A stretch of 64,000 nt of DNA from Castor canadensis (Eukaryota; Chordata; Mammalia; Rodentia; Castoridae), in contig NC_133389.1 in NCBI RefSeq assembly GCF_047511655.1, forward strand, positions 28,231,501-28,295,500, in the 5' to 3' direction. The position numbers and the translations under genes are program-made. Of the stretch, positions 1-11,142 are shown one piece after another (the first letter of the stretch is position 1; each line of letters starts with the position of its first letter). Under the pieces are notes generated by a model, which was not told the origin of the DNA, searched no databases, and saw nothing but the letters and a program-made list of their open reading frames with translations.

Positions 1-1750
1 GGAGCCAAGGGCCACAGCAGCTCTAGAAGGGAGTTAGACCTTCATTCAGATCCCACGGGTACATATGGGCTGCATGCTGAGGGATGAGAGCGTGGGGCGG
101 AAGCAGCGGTCCAGCACCCCTGCAAGTTCTCACCCTAACCATTTGCCCCCTCTTTCAGGCTGCCCCATTGGCAGGATATTTTCCAACAAACAGTTCTAAC
201 TGCTGGGATGGTATATCTCCTTGGCTTTCATTTTAGCTCTCTGGTCTTATCACATGACAAAAGGAACCCCCTGTCTCTTAAACAAACACATTCCCAGCTC
301 TTGCCCAGCTGGTCACCACTGTGCAACTTTGTCCCATGGCATGGGCATAGCTGCTCTGGGCAGAGCACACTTAGTCCTTCTCCAGCTCTTGAAATGATGT
401 CAAGCAAGCACTGGATGGGGATGGAAAGAGTGGAGGCGGTGGTCAAGGGAAACCATGCCACAAGCATGGTTTGATTGACGGCTTACAGGAGAGTGAGTCC
501 ATCATCCAGGAATGTCATTCTAGGAGGTGGAAGCTGCTGCCACCGGAGACACTTAAGAGACACACTCAGAGAAGGCGTTGATGACATAAACCAGACCACT
601 TCCTCTTTCCTAGCTTCCTTTGAACATAATTGCCATTAACCTTCTAAACAAGTTTTCAGTGACACTCCTGTCTCTCGGGCTCAGCCCTGGGAGCTTGGGA
701 AGGCTATACCCTAGATAAGAGTCACTCCACACAGAACTAGGCAGGGCATAAGGAGTTGGGGTGGGGGTGGGGGTGATGCCAAGGTTTTCTAAGACAAAAC
801 AAGCCAGCAGCCTGTGGTGTACCTGGCTTGTTGACTTTGACTGGTTGGTGGTCACAGTAAGGCAGGGCGGTGAGGAGGAACAGTGTCTACCAGCTGCTGC
901 TCAAAAAAGGAGAGCTGAGGCCTTTATGCCCACTTGGTGGGATGGCTCCCAAGCCTTCTCTCCCTCCACCCCTTTTGAGACATTTTCTACTTCTGTATGA
1001 TCCTTTGTGACCAACAGAAATCTAGAGTAGCATTCAAGATTCCTGCTTAGTATATGTGCCCTGTGTCATCTCCTCCCTTTTTAGTGTGGGTGATCAGGTA
1101 CATGGCAAAGGGACTTTGTAATTGTAAGGTTGACTTCAGTGAATGAAAGGGAGTGCTCCTGGGTAGCCCTGACCTCATCAAGTGAGTGCTTTCAGAGATG
1201 GTCTGGGGGTCAGAGACAGAGAGGTCAGACAGCAGCAGGATTCAGAGCAGCTTTTCTGTTAGCCTTGAAGAAGCCACAATGTTGTGGAGAGGGCAAAGGA
1301 CCCCAGTCAGATCTTGGGACTTTTAGAGTCTCAGATCTGTAACAACAAGGAACTGAATTCTGTCAACTGCTAGTGAGCAAATCTTGGATGAGGTGCAAAG
1401 TGGAGCCAACAGATTGGTTTCTTCCTGGTGAGGCCTGGAGGAGAGAAGCCAAGCCAAGCCCTCTCCAGACTCCAGGCCAGGGACATAGGGAGATCCCTGT
1501 GTGTGAAGCTGCTACATTTGTGTTAATTTAATACATAAAAATAGAAAGCTAATGTAGCCAATTAGCATGCTGGAGGCCCTGGATTCAACCCTCAGCACAA
1601 GGGAAGGAAGGGAAAGAGAGATAATGAATACATCTTTAAATCAATTTTAATTCAATTTCACTGGTATTTCAATGAGTGTGGGTGCACTGGGGAGGAAGAA
1701 GCAACCTATCTACTGGACCCTAGCTAACCTGCCAGTGCATAGGCCCTAGA
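1..1750. other. Upstream non-coding DNA, no gene seen
   Basis: No coding frame here looks real: the frames are short and overlap on both strands. Three things stand out. A G-rich tract at about 757-775 has runs of four, five and five G. A worn ID-type SINE tail lies at about 1545-1605, with a B-box-like gattcaaccc followed by cagcac. The rest is unremarkable mixed-composition DNA. Confidence 0.6.
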
Positions 1751-1754
1751 ACCA

Positions 1755-1930
1755 GGTACCAGCTGGGTGAGCGCAGACGAGCTACTTAACTTCTCTGTGC
1801 TTCAGTTTCTCGGGCGGGGATGTAGAAACTGCACTCACAAGCAATCCACTGTGAGGACTAAAAGCTTTACTGTGCACATGGCACCTGGAGCACTGCCTGG
1901 CTCTTACCAAGCTCTGAGGAGATGCTAAAC
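1755..1930 (+). repeat. MIR element (old tRNA-derived SINE)
   Basis: The order of words matches the MIR core and 3' half: a 'gagctacttaacttctctgtgc' type block, then 'cagtttctc', then a 'gtgaggactaaa' block and a 'gcacctggagcactgcctgg' type block. Divergence is high, as expected for a pre-eutherian insertion. Identification is from memory of the consensus. Confidence 0.7.
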
Positions 1931-2140
1931 TCACCGTCACTCTTGGGTCACAGATGTGGTGGGAAGGCCAGGGGCACTCAGGGTTGGAGAGGCACAGCAC
2001 CATAGGTTTCATGTTATACCTTGTGTTCCCGTTCCCAATCTGGCTCTGACTGCCTTCTCATTGTTAGAAATAAAGTCAGTGGTGGTCCATTTTCAAGGCA
2101 AGGCATTTAAACCCTGGCCGCTTGCTTATGTATCAGCTTG

Positions 2141-2586
2141 TGGCTGTTGGGGGAGGGCCAAATGATAAGGGAACTTAAACTGGAAGGGGTAAATCACGAT
2201 AGAATGAAAAAATGGGTAGAAACTGTGTACAGAAAGCACAGATCTTCATGCCACAAAGGGAGATGGATACCACTTCAAGCCCGTTTCCAGAATTTCACCA
2301 ATCCCAAGAGAGGCATATTTTTAAATAACCCAATAGGAAATTTAGGTGACTTACAGAAAGAATGTACACCCCATAGTACTCAGCCAATGAGGAGCCGGGG
2401 GAGGGACTTGCGCACTGGAGAAGATAATGCTTGCAATCTCTTTGGGTGTGCTTACTCACAGGGCGCCCCATTTTGCAAGACAGCCATTAAAGTCTTGCTT
2501 TCTGTGTAGTCCGTATGTTTCTGAGTGTATTGTTTGAGTTTGGACTGGTGTGCGTATGTCTCATCATAGCTCAGGTCCAACACTCA
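2141..2586 (+). mobile_element. Solo LTR of a class I (gamma-type) endogenous retrovirus
   Basis: The segment starts TGGCTGTTGG, ends CACTCA and is flanked by the 4-bp direct repeat CTTG (2137-2140 and 2587-2590). That duplication length is typical of gammaretroviral integration. Inside, in LTR order, are a CCAAT box near 2381, a GC-rich promoter-like block at about 2393-2415, an ATTAAA polyadenylation signal near 2485 and a T/G-rich stretch downstream. No gag, pol or env lies beside it, so it is a solo LTR left by recombination. The internal frame at 2138-2509 is incidental. The family name is unknown to me. Confidence 0.68.
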
Positions 2587-2590
2587 CTTG

Positions 2591-3130
2591 AAGAAGTACT
2601 TTTGCATGGTATATCTCTCACCAAAGCTTTCCTACTGACCCAGGCTCTGCATATCCCTTGGCAGGAAATTTCCTTTCAAACCTTAAAGCTATGAAATGTT
2701 TGAGGAATTCAGCTGGAGGAGCAGTCAGCTGTCCACAGCAACACGAACACTGTCTATTTCCAGTTGTCTCAAGGTGGAAGCGATGCCCGGTCCTTAGTAG
2801 CTTTGTTCTATTTCAGCCCTGATGTTTCGGATGTATGAACCCCATCCCCATGCAGCTGCGGGATGACCCAAAAGAGGGAGTTTCACTATTTAGGGACAAA
2901 CTCATTAAAATGCAACCATTTTGTTGTCCTTTTTGCAAAGAAAAGAGGAACCAAAGCATGTGGCTTAGAGAAGTTTTAAAAGTTGGACCTGATCTCTGTC
3001 CCTCCCCAGTGAACGGTGACTCACCCTTTCTGGATGTTTCTTCCTTATCTATAAACTCATTGTGCTGTCTTCCAGAGAAATGGCAGCTCCACTCTCTTTG
3101 AAATACACTAGAATGAACAAACCACAAAAG
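2591..3130. other. Non-coding stretch, nothing recognised
   Basis: No repeat or exon was recognised. Frames on both strands near 2813-3127 overlap and have no domain-like character. Confidence 0.5.
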
Positions 3131-3139
3131 AAAAGGTCA

Positions 3140-3321
3140 GCAGGGGCGTTGGTGGCTCATGCCTGTCATCCTGTCTACTCAGGAGGCAGAGATCAGGAAG
3201 ATTACAGTTTGAAGCCAGCCCAAGCAAATAACCCTATCTCGAAAATAGGGTTATAAAAGGTCTGGTGGAGTGGCTCAAGGTGTAAGCCCTGAGTTCAAAC
3301 CCCAGGGTCAAAAAAATAAAT
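3140..3321 (+). mobile_element. Composite B1-like/tRNA-like SINE
   Basis: The left unit is 7SL/Alu-like (ggtggctcatgcctgtcatc, then aggaggcagagatcagg, then gccagccca). The right unit is tRNA-like with A and B promoter boxes (tggctcaaggtg and gttcaaacccc) and ends in an A-rich tail. A 9-bp target duplication AAAAGGTCA flanks it at 3131-3139 and 3322-3330. This is the prototype of the composite SINE that recurs through the window. Confidence 0.88.
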
Positions 3322-3330
3322 AAAAGGTCA

Positions 3331-6300
3331 ACCATGACATAACTACACATACAGTGAAAAAAACATACATTCAGCTGGGCATCTTTCATCTTTTTTCTTC
3401 TTTCATACATACATGCATGCATACTTCCTCCAGCCAATAAATATACTGCTTGCTCAGAGATACAGCACTGTGCTAGATGCCAAGAGCTCTCGCTGCAGAT
3501 AGAAAGAAAACTGAGCCAAACGGAAGGCGAGCACTAAGGTCTGATATCATTTTCCTTTAATTCGTAGCAGTCATAGATTTGAAAATGTAAATCGGTGTTC
3601 CTGGGGACTGTATAGTGAAGAATTTAACCTTGCCTAAGAAAGATCTGCTCATTTCCCCGCTTCTGGGAGTAATGTCCAAGCTCTTGGAATAGCATACCCG
3701 ACAGGAACGTTTTTTGTTTTCGGGAGAGCCTTGGGCCACCCGAGATAGTCTCACAGTGTGATTTAAGGAGGGACTTCGGATCACGTGGTATCAACTCCAC
3801 ATCCACAGGGGCTGGAAACTGGTACCAGTCACAGGGGCAGTCAACCATGACTAGTGACTGAGCCCTAACAAAAGCTCTGCACACTGAGGCTTGGGTGAGT
3901 GTTCCTGGCTGGCACTACTTTGTGTACTGTCACACTCTGTTACTGGGGAAAGCAGCACTGTTCCTAACCCCACTGGAAAAGGACATCCAAAGCTCCTTGT
4001 TCTGCCCCATGTGCCACTTCCCTTGGTTGATTTTCATCTGTGTCCTTTTGCTGTAATAAACCATAACTGTGAGCATAATAGTGAGCTCTGAGTCCCTCTA
4101 GTGAATTATCAAACTTCAGGGTGGGCTTGGGGACCCCCATGCTGCTACAGGTCGATGGGGTAGTGCAGACATTCCTCAGTTCTTTGGGTACACTGTCTAA
4201 AATTAGAACATGTCTCAGCAGTAGGAAAAAGAATAAACAGGAAATAAAAATACAGTACAGAAAGAGAGTTTACTGTGAGAAGAGAAAGGCTTTTGTTAGA
4301 AGTGACAGGTGCCCAGAGGCAAGATGTGCAGGAGAGAAAGCCTGACTACATAAATGACAATAGCACACCTGGAGAGGTGAGGAAGGACTCACCTGAAATT
4401 TTCAAGGCTTGGGGTTTCATTATCCAATAGGGCGGGGCTGCTACTGTTATCCAATAGAACAGCACAAAACCAAGGATTCCTCTATGGCCCCTCCTCAAAC
4501 GTTTGATGACTGCACAGTGGCGGCTCAGGTGTAGGAAGTCATAGGTTTGTGCTTCCGAGAAGGTGAGGCCAGGTGCCTGTGTGTTTGATCCTCTTTGTCT
4601 TTCCTGGTGTAGCATCACCAGTGGAAGGTCATATAGTGGTCGAGGAGGAGGAGGAAGAGAAGAACAAGAACCAGAAGAACAAGAATAAATAAATTGTGAT
4701 GCTTCTCAAATATTCCTGAGCATTACAAAATAAGGAACACTTTTTCTCTCCTTTTTTTCCCCACAAATCCAGCATGACAATGATGCTAAAAAGCTGATGA
4801 ATGTGGTGGATGCACATGTTTTCCTGTGTACACATTGCCTACGTGTCAGATGAGATGCTTTGTTCTGCAAATAACAGAGAAAAAGTGACTTAAATGTCAG
4901 GGCATATTCTATTAATGCTAGCAGAAGTCTAGGGGTAGGTGTTTCCATTGTTGGGTCAGGCATTTGATTGAGACCCTAAGGCACCACAGCCCCAGGGGAC
5001 CTGTCCTCAGAGGTGATGGGAGAACAGGTGTAGCTAGGTAGATCATAGAACCAAAGTCAAGTCCAGAAGTCAACCTGTGGGCCCATGGCTCTGGTTACTC
5101 ACTCCTACCCTGAGCTCCTATGTGTTCGTGCTCTGATTGGAGGCGTGTATTGTATTTGTTTTAAAATGTGTTGAATATTCAGAGGGTCCTAAATGTACTG
5201 AAAATGTAGTGTCTTCTACAACTGCTATTTCAAATTGGAGGGGAAATGTAGCCTCGTGTTCTGGGGCAGGGAGGGGAGCTTGAGGGGAGAGAGAGAGAAG
5301 AGAGCACATTACTAGAAGAAAACAAGGATGAATCCTCTTTATAATCTTGACATGAGAAAAACTCTTTCTCAACAGGATGTGAAAAATGCAAGCAATAAAG
5401 GAAACATTTGATGAATTTGACAACTTTAAAAAATTTATAAACTGTTTGTATAGAAAAAAATAACCTGAAAAAGGCAATATCAAAAAATCAAAACCTAGAA
5501 ACATTGTAAAAACTTATAACACATATGATACTTAACAGGCTACATTTCCCTTTTCTGCAAATCATGAGAACTTTGGACAAGTCAAAGGGCAATCATTAAG
5601 AAAAAAATCCCCACCATCACTAATACTTCACACCAGAAAATCTTGTTCTTGTTTTATTTGCTCCTTTGCCTGCTAGCTAACACCCAGGGTCAGTTATGGT
5701 ATGGGAACATGGACACATTCATATTTTTGTAGATAACTTTTTTAGGAGGAGGACTTTTCAAATCCATTCAACTTAAAATCTGTACACCTATTAGCAGAAT
5801 CCTTCCTAGAAGCATCATTTGTAGTTTCACAAAGCTGAAATACTCACTGACAGAGGATGGATGAGATGAATTAGAGTACATTTATTAATTCAACCAATTG
5901 TCGATGTCTATCATCTGATGAAGCTCGCATTCTTGTGGGAGGAAATACAGAACAAATAACCAAACAACCATCCATCCAAGGTTGGTGGTAAATGCTTTGA
6001 AGGAAATAAACGTGATGTGATTCAAAGTATGAGATGGCAGAATGTAGACCAAGTGCCAAACCCGGCCTGCACTTGTTTTTCTATATGGCTTGTGAGATGA
6101 GAGTGATTTGTATGCTTCCTGATGGTTGGGAAAAAGCAAAAGATGACAATTATCTCATGCATGTAGACTCTGATTGGAATGCAGCCATATCTATTTGTTG
6201 GAAAGTGCAGTGGCAGACTTGAGTCATTGCTGTGGAGTTTGTTTGTCCCCTGTCCCACAAAGCCTAGAACTTTTACCATCTAACTCTTTTCTGGAAAAGT

Positions 6301-6360
6301 TTGCTCACCTCAGTTCTTGAAGGAATTAATCATTGAGGGTACAAAAAAATGAAGACATTA
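3331..6360. other. 3 kb non-coding stretch without recognised elements
   Basis: I saw no convincing exon and no SINE. A purine-rich tract lies at 4640-4692 (GGA and AAG/AAC repeats running into ataaataaa). The open frames here (for example 5118-5504 on the - strand, rich in F, L and S) look like random AT-rich frames. Confidence 0.5.
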
Positions 6361-6364
6361 ATGT

Positions 6365-6832
6365 CTATACCAAAACTTATACACAAAGGTCCATAGAAAC
6401 ATGCATACCAGACCAAAAGTGGGGGGAAAAAACACAAATGCCCATTAACTTATGAATGGCTAAACAAAATGTGGTATATACATATGATGGAATATTATTT
6501 GTCCATGAAAAGGAATGAAGTAATGATGCAAGTAACAACACAGATGAACCTTGAGATCCTGATGCTAAGTGAAAGAAAAGCTTCTTTCAGGAAGGACTAT
6601 ATATTATATGATTTCATTTACATGAAAAGATAAAAACAAGCAAATTTGTAGATAGATAGTAGATTGATGGTACTTGAGGGTGAGTGGCCATGGGCTATGT
6701 CTGCTATGGGGTTTATGAAAATGTTCTAAAATTGATGGTTGTTCTGTTGTGATTATGCGAAAAACTAATGAATCACACACTACCAATGGGTGAATTAGGT
6801 GATGTGTGAATAATGTCTCAACAAAGCTGGGG
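6365..6832 (+). mobile_element. Old L1 (L1M-type) ORF2 end and 3' UTR
   Basis: The stretch follows the familiar old L1 3' series. Words for 'caaatgcccattaac', 'atgaatggctaaacaaaatgtgg' and 'gatggaatattat' come first, then 'gatgaaccttgag', 'gctaagtgaaag' and 'tatatgatttcattta', then a 'tctcaacaaagctg' end. The element is cut at its 5' side, has many indels and encodes nothing. Confidence 0.78.
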
Positions 6833-6884
6833 AGTGTAGATGGGGTTGGGAGTTTCAGGAAAGGCCTCTTTGAGGAAGTAAAGG

Positions 6885-7026
6885 GTTTTTTTTGTTTTTT
6901 TTGGTTTTGACTTTTATTTGTTTTTGAGATACACTATGTAGCCCAGGCTGGCCTTGAATTCACAATCTTCTTGCTTCAGCCTCCTGGGTGCTGGGATTAC
7001 AGATACTAGTCACCATGCTAGTCTAG
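6885..7026 (-). mobile_element. B1-type SINE
   Basis: Read on the - strand it has the 7SL-derived order: tgctgggattacag complement, cctcctgggtgctggg, gcccaggctggcctt and an A-tail (T-rich at 6885-6915 on +). It is a single-monomer B1 with moderate divergence. Confidence 0.82.
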
Positions 7027-8269
7027 GAAACAACATTTTAATTAAGACTTCAAAGAAGAAAAAAGCCAAGAGGAAAAATGTTCCATGTAGAGGAGAGAGT
7101 AAACATTAACCTTGAAGCAGGAAGAAGCTGCCTTGTCTGAGAAACAAAGCCAAGCCTGGCTGCAACATGTCATCCTGGTTTAGATCATGTAGCCCTGTGG
7201 GCTCTGAGCAGGACTTTGGGTTTTATTTGACATGTAATAGGGAACGACACTGGGATGTTTCAAGCTAGAGAATGACACAATCTGATGCATGTCTTAAAGG
7301 ATGACCTGACTACTCTGTGGATAAAGAAGTGTGGTAGAACAGGAGTGTAACAGAAGGTAGGGGCCCGCCCCTCCCTGAAGTACTGGGACAGGACTCAAGC
7401 ATTGTTAGAACACTGTTGAATACTGTTAAAGATAAGACTTTGTTGTAAGCACCCTTTTGAAAGTTTCTTTTTCCTTTAAATGTACTGATATGTTGGGGGC
7501 TGGAGAAGGTTGACTACTTAATTGACAGCTGTTAAATCCTCTCCCCAGGCCCTTAAGCACAGGACTGACAGGCAGGCAGTCCACAACTCCATCTCCTGAG
7601 GGCACTGCCCCAGCAAACAACTTGCACTGGACTTTCTGCCACCACAAGCCTTGTTGCTCTCTAGCCAACTCTGCAGCCATTTTCAACAAGGCCAGAGGAG
7701 GAGCACTTCCTAGTGGGCCAGCAGAAGACCTGTGGCCATGATTGTTACAAGCACAATGCTTCATTTGCATGAAAGGACTGCCATGATTAGTACAGACATT
7801 CTTGTCACACCTGCAAGCAGGTTGCTTGGCTCATTTAGACAGCAACCAAGAGACCCCATCCTTTGCTGCCCCCCCCCCACTGGGTGTTGCAACAGCAGGT
7901 CCAATGATCTGCCTGGCCTACTTTGAATTGTTGTCATAAATAGAGCAGCTGAACTGGTAATACAAAGAAGAGAAGAGCAGTAGTGGCAGAGGTGGTGGTG
8001 GAAGGCAGACAGAGCAGCAGGGGGAGCCAGAAAGTGGTTCCTTCAGTAGTGGGAGTTGTTCCTTCAGTAGTGGGAGCTGTGGCAGGAGTGGCCTCAGGAC
8101 AGCGGTGGTAAGGTGAGTATGGATCAGTAGCAGCAGGAGCAGGGCTTGCTTCTGAGGCAGATAGGGACCACACTGATGGAGGTAAAAGTGGCAGCAGAAT
8201 GGCTAAAGTCACCAGGGGGCAAACAGACAGAAGCAGCAGATCATAGCAAGCAGTGGCAAAAATGAAAAT
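7027..8269. other. Non-coding stretch with a 21-bp tandem duplication
   Basis: No gene was recognised. A C-run lies at 7871-7880. At 8038-8079 a 21-bp unit beginning ttccttcagtag occurs twice in tandem with one mismatch. The block at 7930-8270 is rich in cag/ggtgg words and has a long - frame (7934-8299). That frame reads into the neighbouring SINE and is low-complexity (T, P, S and L rich), so I do not call it coding. Confidence 0.45.
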
Positions 8270-8277
8270 AAAACTGA

Positions 8278-8477
8278 TAGCCAGCAGCTGGTGGCTCACG
8301 CCTGTAACCCTAGCTGCTCAGGAGGCCGAGATCAGAAGATCATGGTTCAAAGCCAGGCAGGGCAAATCGTTTTCGAGACCCTATCCCAAAAAAACCCTTC
8401 ACAAAAATAGAGCTGGTGGAGTGGCTCAAAGTGAAGTCCCTGAGTTCAAGCCCCAGTACTGCCAAAAAGAAAAAAAG
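8278..8477 (+). mobile_element. Composite B1-like/tRNA-like SINE
   Basis: Left unit ggtggctcacgcctgtaaccc; middle linker gaccctatcccaaaaaaac; right unit gagctggtggagtggctcaa with B-box gttcaagcccc; A-rich tail. An 8-bp target duplication AAAACTGA sits at 8270-8277 and 8478-8485. Confidence 0.88.
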
Positions 8478-8485
8478 AAAACTGA

Positions 8486-9253
8486 AACTGACATGGCCAA
8501 TCTTGGCCTGTGGCAGGGAAAGGGAAAAAAAGACATTGACTGGCAGTGCTGAAAGTAAAAGCAGCATCTGCCATTTGGGATGGGTGGCAGAGAGACACAC
8601 ACACCTCTTGCCCTGGGTCCCAGACACAGGCACAAAAGAACTGTAACACTTCAGACCTCAGGTACAACTCCGAGGCCTCCACCCTAGCTGTCACAGACCC
8701 AGGGCTGCCCGCCACTGCCCACTGTCATCCACTGCTACTGCTTGCAACACCCCCTGAAAGCCTGGAATAACTGAAGGAGCTTCCCCTGCCTACCCACAAT
8801 TTCTAACTGGGTTCAGCAGAAGGACCCCAGCCAGCTAGTTTGTGACAGGAGTAGGAAGCATGCAAATATGGTGGGAAATTTGACCTCATTTCCCAGCTTC
8901 CCCTATGGTTCACACCTTACATAACCATAGTTCAATGATCAAACCAGAAGGCTAACATTGCTGTAATACTGTTAGGTAAACTACATACTGTAGTCAAGAG
9001 TCCCCAGTTTTTACATCAATGTCCTTTTTCTATTCCAGGATGCTAGCCAAGATCCCACATTAAATTTATTTTCTTCTGTGGTTCCAGTCTTTGACAGTTC
9101 TTTAGTCATCCCTAGTCTTTGACCCCTGGATTTTGATCCCACCAGCCGGGTAGTGCCATTTGCTGTGATGGGAAAGACTACGATAGGTCAAAGGAAAAGG
9201 ATAGGCCTTGGAGGCAACTGAGGAGACTTAGGAGCTCAGATTTGGAATATTAT
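8486..9253. other. Non-coding stretch, nothing firmly recognised
   Basis: No gene was seen. The part from about 8842 (tgtgacaggagtagg) to 8940 has an LTR-like feel, but no end duplication was found, so no element is called. Confidence 0.4.
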
Positions 9254-9562
9254 TGCTATGGTTTGAATGTGTCCCTCAAAAGCAGGTATCTGAATCTTTT
9301 CTGCCCAGTCAACAACGGTGGGTCGGAGCCGAATGGGGTAGGGCCTAAAAGGAAGCTTTTAGGACACGAGGGTTCCACACTCTTTTTTTTTTTTTTCGGT
9401 TCCACACTCTTGAGTGGATTAATACCAATTCAAATAGAATGTGAGGCTGTGAGTTCATGAACATGGCTTCTGCCATGTTATATGACACAGCGAGGCCTAG
9501 GAGCTGAGCAGGTGCTAGTGCTGTGCTCTGGGACTTTCCTGTGTTATAGCAGCCCAAAATGG
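9254..9562 (+). mobile_element. MaLR/MLT1-like LTR remnant
   Basis: It opens with ctatggtttgaatgtgtccc and closes with gtgttatagcagcccaaaat, the typical ends of MaLR-group LTRs. In between are an 'agtggattaatacc' block and a 'gccatgtt...gacacagcgaggc' block. A T-run interrupts it at 9382-9397, followed by a partial repeat of the preceding word (ggttccacactctt at 9371-9384 and 9399-9412). Confidence 0.65.
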
Positions 9563-9892
9563 ACCTCATGAGACAATTGTGTTTTATGCTTCCATCATAT
9601 ATCCAAATATCATGTCAAGGAGGCATTTAAACCACGGGGCAAGAATATCAGTAGCATACCTCTATGCTTTTTAAATGACATAGCTGTATATAACTGGATA
9701 CATTTCTTTATTTTTATGTTCATGAGATAATTCCGGAAGTACACAAAAAACCTGATACCACAAATTTTATCTGGGGATGGGCAATGAGTGGCTAAGTGTG
9801 AGAGAAAGAATTACTTGCCATTGGTTATTTTGTTGGTAATTTTTGACTTCTATATCATGTGCTTGTACTACTTATCAAAATAATAATACTGG
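9563..9892. other. Short non-coding gap, partly L1-like
   Basis: AT-rich DNA. The words at 9780-9870 (ggggatgggcaatgagtggctaag and ggttattttgt) faintly resemble an old L1 3' UTR, too weakly for a call. Confidence 0.35.
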
Positions 9893-10108
9893 AGCTGGGC
9901 ACTGGTGGCTCATACTTGTAATTCTAGCTACTCAGGAGGCAGAGATCAGAAGGATTGGGGTTTGAAGCCAGCCCAGGCAAATAGTTCAAGAAAAAAATCC
10001 ATCACACAAAAAAGTGCTGGCAGAGGGCCTGCCTAGGAAGTGTGAGGCCTTGAGTTCAAAGCCCAGTGCTGAACAAAAAAAGAAAAAGAAAGAAAAGGAG
10101 AAAAAGAA
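9893..10108 (+). mobile_element. Composite B1-like/tRNA-like SINE
   Basis: Starts agctgggcactggtggctca. The right tRNA-like unit carries the B-box gagttcaaagccc and is followed by an A/G-rich tail (aaaaagaaaaagaaagaaaa). It is more diverged than the 32.6 kb copy. Confidence 0.82.
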
Positions 10109-10765
10109 CCTAACCATCTATGGAAAAAGCCCAGTCAGTGGCAGGTGCAGGAGACTCTGGGAAGGGCAGCCTTGGGGGTCCCAGGGAGGAGAATGCCTCT
10201 GTTTAAATACAGTGCAGCCCCCTACCCAATTTAGAATTATCTATGGTTAATTCCATAGGAGATTGGATTAGTTTGATCTTGAGCCTCTGGCAAGTGGATT
10301 ATAAAGATGAGAGGGGGTAATGGCTGCTAATAAGTGACAGGTGCCATTTCCTTGGGTTGAGAATATTTTCCTTTAGAACTCTTACAGACTTTAGAAAAAG
10401 GTGAGCAGTCCTGATACCTGGTCTTGTCTGCCTTTTGCCAGTAGCTAGTGGTGACCTTGGACAAGAGCCTCCATTTCTTTGGGCCTCACAGAGAAGTAAC
10501 AAGCTCACAGATTCATTGTCTCATTCATTCTGCCTACACCAGGGTGTGTGTGTGTTTGGAAAACCACCTCAGAGCAATACAAACCCAAGGAAGGCACTGG
10601 GGGCCAGGAGAGCTCACTGAGCAGTAAATCTCTACTGCACTAATCCCAGTAAAGCATATGCTTAATTAGGCAAGGGTGTGTTGGACTTCCAAAGCACAGA
10701 TAATTGAAATCAGAACAGAGGATGGCTGGTTTTCATCTTTATTTTATTAATTGATTTATATATAT
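10109..10765. other. Non-coding stretch, nothing recognised
   Basis: No convincing repeat or exon. A short GT run lies at 10544-10555. Confidence 0.4.
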
Positions 10766-10872
10766 ATTTTGTGGTACTGGGGTTTGAACTCAAGGCCTAC
10801 ACCTTGAGCCACTCCACCAGCCTTTTGTGCGTGTGCGAAAGGTTTTTCATAGGGTCTCGAGAACTATTTGCA
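10766..10872 (-). mobile_element. Composite SINE, right half only
   Basis: On the - strand the tRNA-like unit is clear (complement of gtggtactggggtttgaact through gagccactccaccagcc). The linker follows (cgaaaggtttttcatagggtctcgagaactatttgc) and the copy stops before the 7SL-like unit, so it is 5' truncated. Confidence 0.78.
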
Positions 10873-11054
10873 GAAAGTTAGAAAGTTTGCAAATTATTCA
10901 AGTTATTCAACTTATACTTAGCTGTATTAATAAAATATAGTATCCATTAATAATGAGGGTGTTTCATTGTGACAATTCCGTATGTGAGTGCAGTGTGCTA
11001 ACATTTTGCTAAGTCAAAAATAAAATTACATTTTAACAAAAAAAAGGTACTTAA
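10873..11054. other. Short AT-rich gap
   Basis: AT-rich DNA; the block ttaataatgagggtgtttcattgtgacaatt type wording near 10950 may be an L1 fragment. No call is made. Confidence 0.3.
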
Positions 11055-11142
11055 GGGCTGGGATATATCTGTGTTAGAGCACTTGCCTAGCAGGTACCAG
11101 GCCCTGGGCTTGATCCCCAGCACTGTCAAAAAAAAAAAAATC
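11055..11142 (+). mobile_element. ID-type SINE (tRNA-Ala-like)
   Basis: gggctgggatatatctgtg, then tagagcacttgcctagca, then gccctgggcttgatcccc and an A13 tail. A and B boxes of a tRNA-derived polymerase III promoter are recognisable. Confidence 0.85.

Noticed and set aside
757-776. G-rich tract as a quadruplex
   Set aside because: Only three long G-runs (4, 5 and 5); a quadruplex would need one run to be shared, and there is no gene nearby.
2138-2509. A 123-residue + frame
   Set aside because: Lies almost entirely inside the solo LTR; starts at a non-ATG codon and shows no protein family features.
5118-5504. A 128-residue - frame rich in F, L and S
   Set aside because: AT-rich random frame, no signal for splicing or conservation visible.
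7934-8299. A 121-residue - frame with a TPTTEGT-type repeat
   Set aside because: The repeat is the 21-bp tandem duplication; the frame runs into a younger SINE, so it cannot be an old conserved protein.
7350-8940. Possible LTR starts at 7,349 (tgtaacagaaggtagg) and 8,842 (tgtgacaggagtagg)
   Set aside because: No matching ends, no target duplication and no similarity between the two beyond the first bases.
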